In this document: positions 17,752-26,004 of the stretch, piece by piece
Numbering within the stretch: the stretch's first letter is position 1
How the letters are laid out: each line of letters opens with the position of its first letter
Source: Actinomyces qiguomingii
GTDB lineage: Bacteria; Actinomycetota; Actinomycetes; Actinomycetales; Actinomycetaceae
Assembly: GCF_004102025.1 (NCBI RefSeq)
Contig: NZ_CP025228.1
Span: forward strand, 1,116,001 to 1,180,000
Reading direction: 5' to 3'
DNA: 64,000 nucleotides
The notes under the pieces: generated by a model
Seen by the model: only the letters and a program-made list of their open reading frames with translations
Database searches by the model: none
What the model was told of the DNA's origin: nothing
Position numbers and translations under genes: made by a program

Positions 17752-18461
17752 GGCACTCAGTGCGGCGCACGGCGGCGACTCTCCTGCTGGATCTGCGGCG
17801 CCAGGCGGTCGGCGGTTACTGGTCGGTGGCGGTGCTGGTCGGGGCAGTGGTGGCGGGCATGGTACGGGGCCTGGGGGTGGAGCCCACCCGCTGGTGGCCG
17901 ATCCTTCTCCTCGGTGAGTTGACGGTGACCTGCTTCTACTTCGCCGCCGTGCAGGTCCTGGCCGAGCGGGGGGAGGGGATGCTGACGGCCCGAGCGCTCA
18001 CGCCGGCGCGGGAGGAGGAGTACCTGGCCGCCCTGATGCTCTCCCTCGGGGCGTTGGCGGTGCTGGAGTCGGCGGTGCTGGTGCTGGTTGCCGGCGACTT
18101 GCCGCGGCACTGGCCGGCGTTGATCGCGGGCGTACTGGTGCTGGCCGCCCTCGAGGTGCTCTACGGAGTGAGCGTCGTGGCCGGATACGACACGGCGGCG
18201 GCCTTCCTGCTGCCCTCGGGATTGTGGACCGCGGTGTTCATCGTGCCGGTGCTGCCCCTTATGGGGCTGGGCGGCGGCTGGTGGCTGTGGCTCCACCCCC
18301 TGCAGCCCGCAGTGATCCTCGTGGAGGTAGCCTTCGATCGCGCTACGACCGCGCTGTCGGTGCCCGCTGTCGTCGTCGGGGCGCTCTGGGCCGCCGTGGG
18401 GATGGCGGTCGCTCGACGGCGTCTGCACGCGATGAGCATCGAGGCCGGGGAGAAGCCATGA
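17748..18461 (+). CDS. ABC exporter permease subunit 1
   Basis: A 237-aa membrane protein with about six hydrophobic segments, near residues 24-40, 50-70, 95-120, 123-145, 150-178 and 200-222. It has no catalytic motif and resembles the small ABC-2 type permeases that pair with an adjacent ATPase. The GTG start overlaps the ATPase stop by 4 bp and its own stop overlaps the next permease gene, so translation is probably coupled. I infer that it forms a heterodimer with the second permease. Confidence 0.8.
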   Translation: MRHSVRRTAATLLLDLRRQAVGGYWSVAVLVGAVVAGMVRGLGVEPTRWWPILLLGELTVTCFYFAAVQVLAERGEGMLTARALTPAREEEYLAALMLSLGALAVLESAVLVLVAGDLPRHWPALIAGVLVLAALEVLYGVSVVAGYDTAAAFLLPSGLWTAVFIVPVLPLMGLGGGWWLWLHPLQPAVILVEVAFDRATTALSVPAVVVGALWAAVGMAVARRRLHAMSIEAGEKP

Positions 18462-19246
18462 GACGCAGGGGGATGGCCGGCACCGAGTCCGGAACTCCGA
18501 ATGACATCCGCACCGCGGCGACGATTCGGGCGCTGGCCCGCCTGGCGCCACTGGACCTGCGCCGCCTGGCGCGCGATGAGCTGCTGTCGTGGATGGCGGT
18601 GCTGCCGCTCGCCGTCGCCCCGGTGCTGCGCCTGGCCGCCCCGGGGCTGGTCGGCGCGCTCTCACGTCTTGGCCTAAACGCGGGCTCCTGGCTGGAGCCG
18701 TTGGGCGCGGTGGCATTCGCCGTGATCATTCCCGTGCTGATGGGAACCGTGGTCGGCTTCATGCTATTGGCGGACAAGGAGGACGGCACCTGGCGGGCCG
18801 TGGCGGTGACCCCGGTCTCGTTGCGCGGCTACCTGGTCTGGCGCGCCGTTGTAGCGTCGGGGCTCGCCGCTCCGCTCGTTGTCCTGGGACTACGTGTGGG
18901 TGGGTTGAACCATCTGGATTGGGCGGCGGATGCGGGCCTGGCCCTGGCGGCAGCGCCCTTGGCGGGTATGACCGCCCTGGCGCTCGCCGCCTTCACAGAT
19001 TCGACGATCCAGGCGGTCACGGCGATCAAACTGGGATTCGTGCTGCTGGTGCTGCCGGCCCTCGTAATGGGGCGAGACGGGTCATGGAGCCTCCTGGCCG
19101 CCCTGGTGCCATCGTGGTGGCCCCTGCGGGCGCATGCCGCGATGATCCGAGCCGAGGCGTGGGAGCCGTGGGTGGCCGGTGCGGTCGCCGTCGGCGTCCT
19201 GCTCGTGGCGATCTGCCTGCATCGCGTCACTAGAACTGCACGCTGA
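18458..19246 (+). CDS. ABC exporter permease subunit 2
   Basis: A 262-aa membrane protein with six likely helices after a 40-residue cytoplasmic N terminus. The segment VGFMLLADKEDGTWRAVAVT is characteristic of ABC-2 type permeases. The ATG overlaps the previous stop by 4 bp; an alternative ATG lies five codons later. It is the last gene of the TetR-ATPase-permease-permease operon and is convergent with a cupin gene 27 bp away. Confidence 0.82.
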   Translation: MRRRGMAGTESGTPNDIRTAATIRALARLAPLDLRRLARDELLSWMAVLPLAVAPVLRLAAPGLVGALSRLGLNAGSWLEPLGAVAFAVIIPVLMGTVVGFMLLADKEDGTWRAVAVTPVSLRGYLVWRAVVASGLAAPLVVLGLRVGGLNHLDWAADAGLALAAAPLAGMTALALAAFTDSTIQAVTAIKLGFVLLVLPALVMGRDGSWSLLAALVPSWWPLRAHAAMIRAEAWEPWVAGAVAVGVLLVAICLHRVTRTAR

Positions 19247-19273
19247 GCCGCCGCGGCTGGTTCGCCGGGTGCG

Positions 19274-19627
19274 TCAGTCCTGGGTGTCGCGATCCTCGAC
19301 CTCCACCATCACCAGCTGCATCCGGCACGGGGTGACGGCGGTCAGGGCGTGGCGGTCGTTCGGGGCCAGGTAGATGACGTCGCCGGCCCGCATGCGCTCG
19401 GTGCGCCCGGCCACGGTGAAGTCCATCTCGCCCTCCAACAGCGTGACCACCACGGCCTTGGTGGAGGCGTGCTCGGTGAGCAGCTGGCCGGCGTCGAAGG
19501 TGAAGATGACGGTACGCAGGACGGCGTTGTTGACCACCACGCGAGAAGTGGTCGCCTCCTCGCTGACCGGCAGCGCCTCATTCAGGCCGAGGCGGAACAG
19601 GGACTCGGAGACGGGCGTGGTGGGCAT
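19274..19627 (-). CDS. Cupin domain protein
   Basis: A 117-aa single cupin. Motif 1 reads FDAGQLLTEHASTKAVVVTLLEG, with a histidine and glutamate where metal ligands are expected but without the full HXH pair. Motif 2 (GDVIYLAPNDRHALTA) keeps the second histidine. This short form is common in proteins of unknown function and in some sensory or isomerase roles. A GGAAGGAA ribosome binding site fixes the ATG; an upstream ATG eight codons earlier is less likely. It is convergent with the exporter operon. Confidence 0.85.
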   Translation of the reverse strand: MPTTPVSESLFRLGLNEALPVSEEATTSRVVVNNAVLRTVIFTFDAGQLLTEHASTKAVVVTLLEGEMDFTVAGRTERMRAGDVIYLAPNDRHALTAVTPCRMQLVMVEVEDRDTQD

Positions 19628-19651
19628 GGCGTTTCCTTCCTTTACGGACAC

Positions 19652-19951
19652 ATCGTTCGCGGACTTGGCGTGCGCTCACGGAGGGGCTAATTATCCCCGG
19701 TCGAGCCGTTTCAAATCCTGTAGTCGAGGCTACCCGCATCGCGGGGCGACGAAGCGGTGGGCTCGGGCACACCGCAGCCGCCCAGGTGTCGTCCACCGTC
19801 ACGCCGGGCCGCGTCTGACGTCCGCGGCATGGGTCGAAGGGGCAAGCATCGCCGTCGTCATGTGGGCCGTAAGCGAAAAGTCCCCGATCTCGGGCATGGG
19901 CTGGACGGGCGGCGGGTTAGCGTTGGCGTCACCGAACACGGAAGGACTGAC
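19652..19951. other. Upstream region of cupin and clpP1
   Basis: A 300-bp divergent interval with no supportable gene. It must hold the promoters of the cupin gene and clpP1. I see a small GGGG/CCCC hairpin and no clear regulator site. Confidence 0.4.
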
Positions 19952-20590
19952 GTGAGCGAGCTCCACACGCCTACGGCGGCCATTACTCCGGCCGCCGCCG
20001 ACGGATCAGGTACGGGCCTGGGCCTGACCGACTCCATTTACAACCGCCTGCTCAAGGAACGAATCATCTGGCTCGGCTCCGAGGTGCGCGACGACAACGC
20101 CAATGCCATCTGCGCGCAGATGCTGCTGCTGGCGGCCGAGGACCCCGACCGAGACATTTACCTGTACATCAACTCACCGGGCGGCTCGGTGACCGCCGGC
20201 ATGGCTATCTATGACACCATGCAGTACGTCCAGCCCGATGTGGTCACCGTCGCCACCGGTCTGGCCGCCTCCATGGGGCAGTTCCTGTTGTCCTCCGGGG
20301 CGCGCGGCAAGCGGTACATCACGCCGCACACCCGAGTACTCATGCACCAGCCCTCCGGTGGCGCCGGCGGCTCGGCCACCGACATCCGCATCAATGCGGA
20401 CCTGATCATTAAAATGAAGCAGGAGCTGTCCGAGATCACCGCCGCGAACACAGGCCATACGGTCGAGGAGATCATCCGCGACTCCGACCGCGACCACTGG
20501 TTCTCCGCGACCGAGGCCCTGGAGTACGGCTTCGTCGACCATATCGTGAGCTCCAGCCGCGAGATCGGCAACCAGAACGGAGAGAACTGA
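19952..20590 (+). CDS. clpP1: ATP-dependent Clp protease proteolytic subunit ClpP1
   Basis: A 212-aa serine protease that forms the degradation chamber with ClpP2 and an AAA+ partner (ClpX or ClpC). The triad is visible: Ser in [10 protein letters not shown] (S107), His in [12 protein letters not shown] (H132), Asp in [12 protein letters not shown] (D181). The GTG start is supported by GGAAGGA 5 nt upstream; longer in-frame extensions have no conserved sequence. The N-terminal 24 residues are variable and probably propeptide. clpP2 follows after 1 bp. Confidence 0.95.
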   Translation: MSELHTPTAAITPAAADGSGTGLGLTDSIYNRLLKERIIWLGSEVRDDNANAICAQMLLLAAEDPDRDIYLYINSPGGSVTAGMAIYDTMQYVQPDVVTVATGLAASMGQFLLSSGARGKRYITPHTRVLMHQPSGGAGGSATDIRINADLIIKMKQELSEITAANTGHTVEEIIRDSDRDHWFSATEALEYGFVDHIVSSSREIGNQNGEN

Positions 20591-20591
20591 C

Positions 20592-21287
20592 ATGACGAGC
20601 TCTCGGCCCTACTTCGACGCCGTCGCCCGGCAGGTCCAGGCCGCGGGTATCAACCCGCAGTCCCTGCCTCAGGCTCGCTACGTGCTGCCCCAGTTCGAGG
20701 AGCGCACCGCCTACGGCTTCAAGCGGCAGGATCCCTACGCCAAGCTGTTCGAGGACCGGATCGTCTTCATGGGCGTGCAGGTCGACGATGCTTCCGCCGA
20801 TGACATCATGGCCCAGCTGCTGGTACTGGAGTCTCAGGACCCCGACGGCCTGATCACCATGTACATCAACAGCCCTGGCGGCTCCTTCACGGCGCTGACG
20901 GCCATCTACGACACCATGCAGTACATCAAGCCGCAGTTGCAGACCGTGTGCCTCGGGCAGGCGGCCTCCGCTGCCGCGGTGCTGCTGGCAGCGGGTTCAC
21001 CCGGCAAGCGCCTGGCGCTGCCCAATGCCCGCGTGCTGATCCACCAGCCAGCCATGGAGGGTGTGCAGGGCCAGGCCAGCGATATCGAGATCATCGCCGA
21101 TGAGATCGACCGCATGCGTACCTGGTTGGAGGAGACGCTGGCATTCCACACCGGTCAGCCGGTGGAGAAGGTCCATGCCGACCTCGAGCGTGACACAATC
21201 CTGACGGCCACCGCCGCCAAGGAGTACGGCATCGTCGACCAGGTGCTGTCCTCCCGCAAGGCGCCCGCCTCGCCGCACTCTGCATAG
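20592..21287 (+). CDS. clpP2: ATP-dependent Clp protease proteolytic subunit ClpP2
   Basis: A 231-aa second ClpP. Catalytic residues are Ser in [10 protein letters not shown] (S126), His in [10 protein letters not shown] (H151) and Asp in LERDTILTA (D201). Actinobacterial ClpP1 and ClpP2 form a mixed tetradecamer and are often jointly essential. It has GGAGAG upstream of its ATG and overlaps almost directly with clpP1. A strong hairpin terminator follows. Confidence 0.95.
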   Translation: MTSSRPYFDAVARQVQAAGINPQSLPQARYVLPQFEERTAYGFKRQDPYAKLFEDRIVFMGVQVDDASADDIMAQLLVLESQDPDGLITMYINSPGGSFTALTAIYDTMQYIKPQLQTVCLGQAASAAAVLLAAGSPGKRLALPNARVLIHQPAMEGVQGQASDIEIIADEIDRMRTWLEETLAFHTGQPVEKVHADLERDTILTATAAKEYGIVDQVLSSRKAPASPHSA

Positions 21288-21333
21288 GCGAGCGGAGTTC
21301 GGGCGCCGCAGGCCCGGACGGACTGAGCAGGAC

Positions 21334-21362
21334 GGGGCGGTGTCGGTTTCCGGCGCCGCCCC
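21334..21362 (+). terminator. Terminator hairpin of clpP1-clpP2
   Basis: GGGGCGGTGTCGG pairs over 13 positions (two G-U) with CCGGCGCCGCCCC around a TTT loop, 46 bp after the clpP2 stop. Confidence 0.75.
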
Positions 21363-21374
21363 TGCTCGCCACTT

Positions 21375-21440
21375 CACCGAGATCGGCACAAGTTACCGTC
21401 GAGTTCGGTCGTAATGACCGTCGAGTTCGGTACAAGTAAC
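21375..21440. repeat. 22-bp tandem array D, three units
   Basis: Three 22-nt units with GAGATCGG or GAGTTCGG cores, the most diverged of the arrays. It follows the clpP2 terminator by 12 bp. Confidence 0.85.
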
Positions 21441-21499
21441 GTGTTGAGAAGCGGCGCTGCGCGGGTGCCACCTCGGGATGTCGACGCGAATCGATCTAC

Positions 21500-21512
21500 T
21501 AGGCTGTCCGCC
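21500..21512 (+). promoter_or_regulatory. Leaderless-type -10 element
   Basis: TAGGCT, 7 nt, then the GTG of the DUF523 gene. Confidence 0.5.
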
Positions 21513-21995
21513 GTGAACTCTTCTTCCCCGGTCGGCCCGCTACTTGTCAGTGCCTGCTTGGCCGGTTATGCGTGCCGGTACGACGGCGTCGCCAAGTCGG
21601 ACCGCGACGTCGCCGGCCTGGCCGCCGAGGGACTGGCTCTGCCGTTGTGTGCCGAGGTCATGGGTGGCTTGCCGATTCCACGCTCGCCTGCGGAGATCGT
21701 CGGAGGAGACGGTGATGATGTGCTCGACGGGAATGCCCGCGTGATCACTCGCGATGGCGAGGATGTGACCGACGCCTTCCTCCGGGGTGCCGATGCGGTG
21801 GCTACGGTGGCAGCGCAAGCTGGCTGCCCTGCAGCCATATTGCAGGAGCGCAGCCCCTCATGTGGCGTACGCAGTATCTACGACGGCACACACAGCGGCC
21901 GACGTAAGGAGGGATGCGGAGTGCTGACGGCTGCTTTGCGGCGCCGCGGGATCGCCGTCGTCACCACGGGAGCGGCCTGGGAACGCCGTGCCTAG
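21513..21995 (+). CDS. DUF523 family protein
   Basis: A 160-aa protein with the family's conserved cysteine motifs: SACLAGYACRYDG at the N terminus, CAEVMGGLPIPR, and ILQERSPSCGV in the second half. The cysteines suggest a metal or Fe-S site. Family function is unknown, though members often occur fused to or near DUF1722 or DNA-repair photolyase-like proteins. The GTG start is chosen because a TAGGCT hexamer sits 7 nt upstream; earlier in-frame codons fall in repeat sequence. It stands alone between the clpP operon and a convergent methyltransferase. Confidence 0.87.
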   Translation: MNSSSPVGPLLVSACLAGYACRYDGVAKSDRDVAGLAAEGLALPLCAEVMGGLPIPRSPAEIVGGDGDDVLDGNARVITRDGEDVTDAFLRGADAVATVAAQAGCPAAILQERSPSCGVRSIYDGTHSGRRKEGCGVLTAALRRRGIAVVTTGAAWERRA

Positions 21996-22076
21996 CCGGG
22001 AGAATTGGCCGTGTGTCCGCTTGACGTTTAACAGGCGCCTCCAGCCGCTTGTCTGAGCCACCCCTGACTAGCCACT

Positions 22077-22140
22077 TCGACCGGTCTCGATGGTTATTTC
22101 GACCGGTCTCGATGGTTATTTCGACCGGTCTCGGTGGTTA
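22077..22140. repeat. 22-bp tandem array E, three units
   Basis: Three units (TTCGACCGGTCTCGATGGTTAT or close) in the reverse orientation. The final TTA of the array is the stop codon of the methyltransferase gene on the minus strand. Confidence 0.92.
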
Positions 22141-22749
22141 GTGGGTGACGCGTAGAAGACGGTAACCCTTGGAGGAGGCTTCCCGGCTGACCGTCCAGCC
22201 CTGATCGCCCAGCCACTTCGCCAGCGAGTCAGCACCGAGGTTCTTCTGCACAACGAGCCAGGCCTGCCCGTCGTCGGCCAGCAGCCCCAGCCAATCCGCC
22301 AGCAGTGCGTGCAGCGCGGGCTTACCGATCCGCATGGGCGGGTTGGACCAGATCAGGTCCAAGCGCGTGCCCGAACTGCGCAGCTCCTCCAACAGCGTGT
22401 CGGCAGCAACGGCGCGCACGTGGGTGTGTCCGGCCTCTAAGGCGTTACGGCCGGTCAGCTCCACGGCACGCTCGTTGACGTCAGTGGCCAGCACCGTGGC
22501 CTGCGGGGCGGCGTCGGCCAGGGCCAGGGCCAGCGGCCCCCAGCCGCAACCGAGATCTAAGAAGGTGCCCGTTAGCGGGGGTTCGGGCACCTGCCGCAGC
22601 AGCACACGTGTGCCCAGGTCTAGCCGGTCGGCGGAGAATACGCCGGCGGCGGTGGTCACGTCGTGCTCGACGCCGCGGATGGAGAAGTGGTGCCGGCGCT
22701 CCTCGGCGGGGGATTCGGGGGAGGCGGTGAAGTAGTGCTGCTCGCTCAC
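22138..22749 (-). CDS. Class I SAM methyltransferase, RsmC/RlmG-like
   Basis: A 203-aa methyltransferase. The SAM-binding motif FLDLGCGWGPLALAL lies at about residues 63-77, and the catalytic motif SNPPMRIGK near 130 is that of N2-guanine rRNA methyltransferases such as RsmC and RlmG. It corresponds to the single-domain form found in many Gram-positive bacteria. The start is the GTG giving MSEQHYF, 7 nt after a TAGGGT hexamer. The stop codon lies within the neighbouring 22-bp repeat, so the repeat array has defined its 3' end. Target base (16S G1207 or other) is inferred only from family. Confidence 0.88.
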   Translation of the reverse strand: MSEQHYFTASPESPAEERRHHFSIRGVEHDVTTAAGVFSADRLDLGTRVLLRQVPEPPLTGTFLDLGCGWGPLALALADAAPQATVLATDVNERAVELTGRNALEAGHTHVRAVAADTLLEELRSSGTRLDLIWSNPPMRIGKPALHALLADWLGLLADDGQAWLVVQKNLGADSLAKWLGDQGWTVSREASSKGYRLLRVTH

Positions 22750-22762
22750 GCGCCCGACCCTA
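22750..22762 (-). promoter_or_regulatory. Leaderless-type -10 element
   Basis: TAGGGT followed by 7 nt and the GTG of the methyltransferase gene. Confidence 0.5.
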
Positions 22763-22797
22763 CCGGGGCGGGCTGCGGTAGTCATCGACGGCCGGCA

Positions 22798-24210
22798 TCA
22801 GGCCGCACGACGGGCCAGCAGGGGGGTGAGTGCGAGGGCCAGGGTGAGTACCACCGTCGTCGGCACCAACAGATCAGCTTGTACGCCGGCGGCGGTCGGG
22901 GCCACGAAGTTTGTGGTCAGCGTGCCCAGAGTCGCGGCGCCGGCCGCGTTGGCCACTGTCACCGAGGTCGCCGCCCGTGCCGGAGAGATGCCGTCGGGCG
23001 CTCGGCCCAGATCCTCCGGGGCAGTCACGCAACGGATCATCGTGTCCTGATGCGTCAGCCCCATCCCGGCTCCCGCCGTGGCGAAGCCGACGTGCAGGCA
23101 CCACCAGGGCACTGGTCCGGCGAAGGCCAGGGTCATGAGCGCCCCGCCGACGGCGAAGCACACCCCGCCCGCTGCCACACGCGTTCGATAATGCGCCGGT
23201 TCACGAGCCGGATGCGCCGCCATCCGAATGGCGATCGACGACCAGGTCAGCCCGGCGCATGTGAGCGCCCAACCGATCGCCGTCGGGCCCAGACCGAGCA
23301 CGTCATGGGCGGCGGGGGAGACCAGGTAGTCGAGCGTGAAGTATGCGGCACACAACCAGGCGAGGGTGGCCAGTGCCGCCCGCCGTCCGGGCCCAAGTCG
23401 CATGGTTCCTGTCGGGAAAACCCGCGCACAGGCCCATACCACCACGGCGACGGAGGCGGCCCCCACGGGGAGGAACAGCGTCGACGCCGCCGGCACGACC
23501 CCTATGGCCGCCACCCCGGCGGCCATGGCCAGGGCCGGCACCAGCGGCGGGCGGGACTCGTCATCCTCTACTTGCAGGCCCCGGATCTCCCGTGCCATCA
23601 CCAATCGGGCCGCCACCAGCAGGGGCACGTAGGCGACCAGCGCCCAGCGCCACCCCCAGTTCTGGGAGATGGCGGCCGCATACCCCGGGCCCAGGAAGGA
23701 GGAAACGATCCAGGTGGCCGAGCCAGCCGCCAGGAATAGCCGCCGCCACGCCTCCGGAAGGCCCGCCACCAGCACCCCCATACTCACCGTGGCCAGAGCC
23801 CCGGCCGCCAGCCCCCGCAGCACCTCCCCGGCTACATATACGGCTATGTTCGGTGCCAGCGCCCCCGTTACCGCGCCAGCAACGAGCACGGCGGTGAGCA
23901 CGGTCATCAGCCGGTCGGCCCGCCAACGCGCCAGCATGGAGCCGCCCAGCGGCATGGTCAGAAAGGTCGGCACCATGGCGGCAGCCGTCACCAGCCCGTA
24001 GTGGGCGCGCGCTCCCAAATCCGTGGCCACCAGCGGCAGCACGGTCTGATTGATGTAGGTCTGCATGCCGGCCAGCAACTCCACCACCAGCATCGCGGCG
24101 GCCAGGTGCCCCACCTGCGTAGTGACCAGGGCGCGCAGCGACGGCGGTGGGGACGATGCCGTGAGGTCTGACTCGAGGTCCGACTCGAGGTCTGACTCTG
24201 GGGAACTCAT
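22798..24210 (-). CDS. MFS transporter
   Basis: A 470-aa major facilitator with 12 to 14 predicted helices. The loop 2-3 motif A appears as GGSMLARWRADRL. The N terminus carries a tandem ESDLESDLESDL acidic repeat encoded by near-identical 12-bp units, then PPPSLRALV leading to helix 1. The general pattern is that of the drug/H+ antiporter branch. The start is the ATG giving MSSPESDL, 7 nt after a TATGCT hexamer. It is divergent from hflX. No local regulator suggests a substrate. Confidence 0.85.
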   Translation of the reverse strand: MSSPESDLESDLESDLTASSPPPSLRALVTTQVGHLAAAMLVVELLAGMQTYINQTVLPLVATDLGARAHYGLVTAAAMVPTFLTMPLGGSMLARWRADRLMTVLTAVLVAGAVTGALAPNIAVYVAGEVLRGLAAGALATVSMGVLVAGLPEAWRRLFLAAGSATWIVSSFLGPGYAAAISQNWGWRWALVAYVPLLVAARLVMAREIRGLQVEDDESRPPLVPALAMAAGVAAIGVVPAASTLFLPVGAASVAVVVWACARVFPTGTMRLGPGRRAALATLAWLCAAYFTLDYLVSPAAHDVLGLGPTAIGWALTCAGLTWSSIAIRMAAHPAREPAHYRTRVAAGGVCFAVGGALMTLAFAGPVPWWCLHVGFATAGAGMGLTHQDTMIRCVTAPEDLGRAPDGISPARAATSVTVANAAGAATLGTLTTNFVAPTAAGVQADLLVPTTVVLTLALALTPLLARRAA

Positions 24211-24223
24211 GCCTGCGAGCATA
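24211..24223 (-). promoter_or_regulatory. Leaderless-type -10 element
   Basis: TATGCT followed by 7 nt and the ATG of the MFS gene. Confidence 0.5.
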
Positions 24224-24364
24224 ACCGTCCCGGAAATCGCGGCGGACATCTGCCACAGGGTTCGGGATCGACGTCCGGAATGCGTCGTGGCGCGACCGCC
24301 GTGGGCGAACGCCGCCCCCGGGAACTCGGCAGGGAAGTGGTCAGGCAGTACCATTTGAGCCCGC

Positions 24365-25999
24365 ATGGAAAACACGCAGCATTACAGCCACTCCGCCAAC
24401 CCGGCGGTCACAGATAGCGCCGATGACGCCGTCATCGCCGACAACGACGCCGGTCTTCCCGGCAACAACGCCACCGACCCCGCCGCGATGCTGGCCTCCC
24501 GGGTCCGCTCCCGCGCCGGCACCGCCCTGGCCTCCACCGCAGGACGGCGCGAGTACGACGACGCCGAAGATGCTGGCGCCCTGGAGCGCGAGGCCCGCGC
24601 CGGCACCCGCCGCGTGGTCGGACTGTCCACCGAGCAAGAGGACATCAGCGAGGTCGAGTACCGGCAGGTGCGCCTGGAGCGCGTCATCCTGGTTGGACTC
24701 CAACTGCCCGGGCCGGGCGCGCCCCCCGACTCGGGTTCTCCGGCGGCCGCCGGCCAGGACGCCGAGACCTCCCTGCGTGAGCTCGCCGCCCTGGCCGAAA
24801 CCGCTGGCTCCGAGGTGCTCGATGCGCTCATCCAGCGCCGCGACCACCCCGACCCGGCCACCTACCTCGGGTCCGGCAAGGCCAAGGAATTGGGCCGGAT
24901 GGTCGCCGACGCCGGGGCCGACACGGTGATCGTCGACGGCGAGCTCGCCCCCTCCCAGCGGCGCGCCCTGGAGGACGCGGTGGATGCCAAGGTGGTGGAC
25001 CGCACCGCCCTGATCCTGGATATCTTCGCCCAGCATGCCAAGTCCCGCGAAGGCAAGGCCCAGGTGGAGCTGGCGCAACTGGAGTACCTGCTGCCCCGCC
25101 TGCGCGGCTGGGGCGAGTCCATGTCCCGCCAGGCGGGCGGGCGCGTTGCCGGCGGTCAGGGAATCGGCTCACGCGGCCCCGGCGAGACCAAGATCGAGCT
25201 AGACCGCCGCCGCATCCGCCGGCGCATGGCCAAGCTCCGGCGTGAGATCCGGGCCATGGCTCCTTCCCGTGAGGTCAAGCGTGGCTCTCGGCGGCGCGGC
25301 CCCATCCCCGCGGTGGCAATCGCCGGATACACCAATGCCGGCAAATCCTCCCTGATGAACGCTCTGACGGGCGCGGACATCATGGTGCAGGACGCACTGT
25401 TCGCCACCCTGGACCCCACCGTCCGCAAGGCTGAGACCGCCGACGGGCGCATCTACACCCTTACCGACACCGTCGGCTTTGTGCGCAATCTGCCGCACGA
25501 GCTGATCGAGGCCTTCCGCTCCACCCTGGAGGAGGTCGCCGAAGCGGACCTTGTGGCGCACGTAGTCGACGCTGCCCACCCCGATCCGCTCGGACAGATT
25601 ACCGCCGTCCACGCCGTCCTGGCGGACATCCCCGGCGCTTTGGACGTGCCGGAGCTGATCGTGCTAAACAAGGCCGACCTTGCCGACGCCGTCACGCTGG
25701 CTGCTCTGCGCACCCGCCTGCCCGACGCGGTCATCGTTTCCGCCCGCACCGGCCAGGGACTGGGAGAACTGCGTGAACGCGTCGAGGCCATGCTGCCACG
25801 CCCCGACGTGGCCGTGGACGTCGTCGTCCCCTATTCGCGCGGGGACCTGGTCTCCCGCGTGCACGCCGACGGCGACCTTGACGTCGTCGAATACGTAGAG
25901 TCCGGCACCCATGTGGTCGCCCGCGTCGACGCCGCCCTCGCAGCCGAGCTGGCCGCCGTCGATGCCGCCGTGCCGACACCCGCCGTCGATGACGAGTAG
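24365..25999 (+). CDS. hflX: GTPase HflX
   Basis: A 544-aa ribosome-splitting GTPase. The N-terminal HflX domain holds GSGKAKELGRMV and the glycine-rich GGQGIGSRGPGETKIE. The G domain has G1 GYTNAGKSS (about 321-329), G3 DTVGFVRNLP and G4 NKAD (about 435). The first 100 residues are a disordered, Ala/Asp-rich extension typical of actinobacterial homologues. No ribosome binding site is seen before the ATG. A DinG-type helicase gene follows after 5 bp, an arrangement common in this group. Confidence 0.95.
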   Translation: MENTQHYSHSANPAVTDSADDAVIADNDAGLPGNNATDPAAMLASRVRSRAGTALASTAGRREYDDAEDAGALEREARAGTRRVVGLSTEQEDISEVEYRQVRLERVILVGLQLPGPGAPPDSGSPAAAGQDAETSLRELAALAETAGSEVLDALIQRRDHPDPATYLGSGKAKELGRMVADAGADTVIVDGELAPSQRRALEDAVDAKVVDRTALILDIFAQHAKSREGKAQVELAQLEYLLPRLRGWGESMSRQAGGRVAGGQGIGSRGPGETKIELDRRRIRRRMAKLRREIRAMAPSREVKRGSRRRGPIPAVAIAGYTNAGKSSLMNALTGADIMVQDALFATLDPTVRKAETADGRIYTLTDTVGFVRNLPHELIEAFRSTLEEVAEADLVAHVVDAAHPDPLGQITAVHAVLADIPGALDVPELIVLNKADLADAVTLAALRTRLPDAVIVSARTGQGLGELRERVEAMLPRPDVAVDVVVPYSRGDLVSRVHADGDLDVVEYVESGTHVVARVDAALAAELAAVDAAVPTPAVDDE

Positions 26000-26004
26000 G
26001 TGCC

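Noticed and set aside
19660..19740. tRNA-like sequence (TTTCAAATCC)
   Set aside because: No matching T-stem or acceptor arm could be drawn around it.
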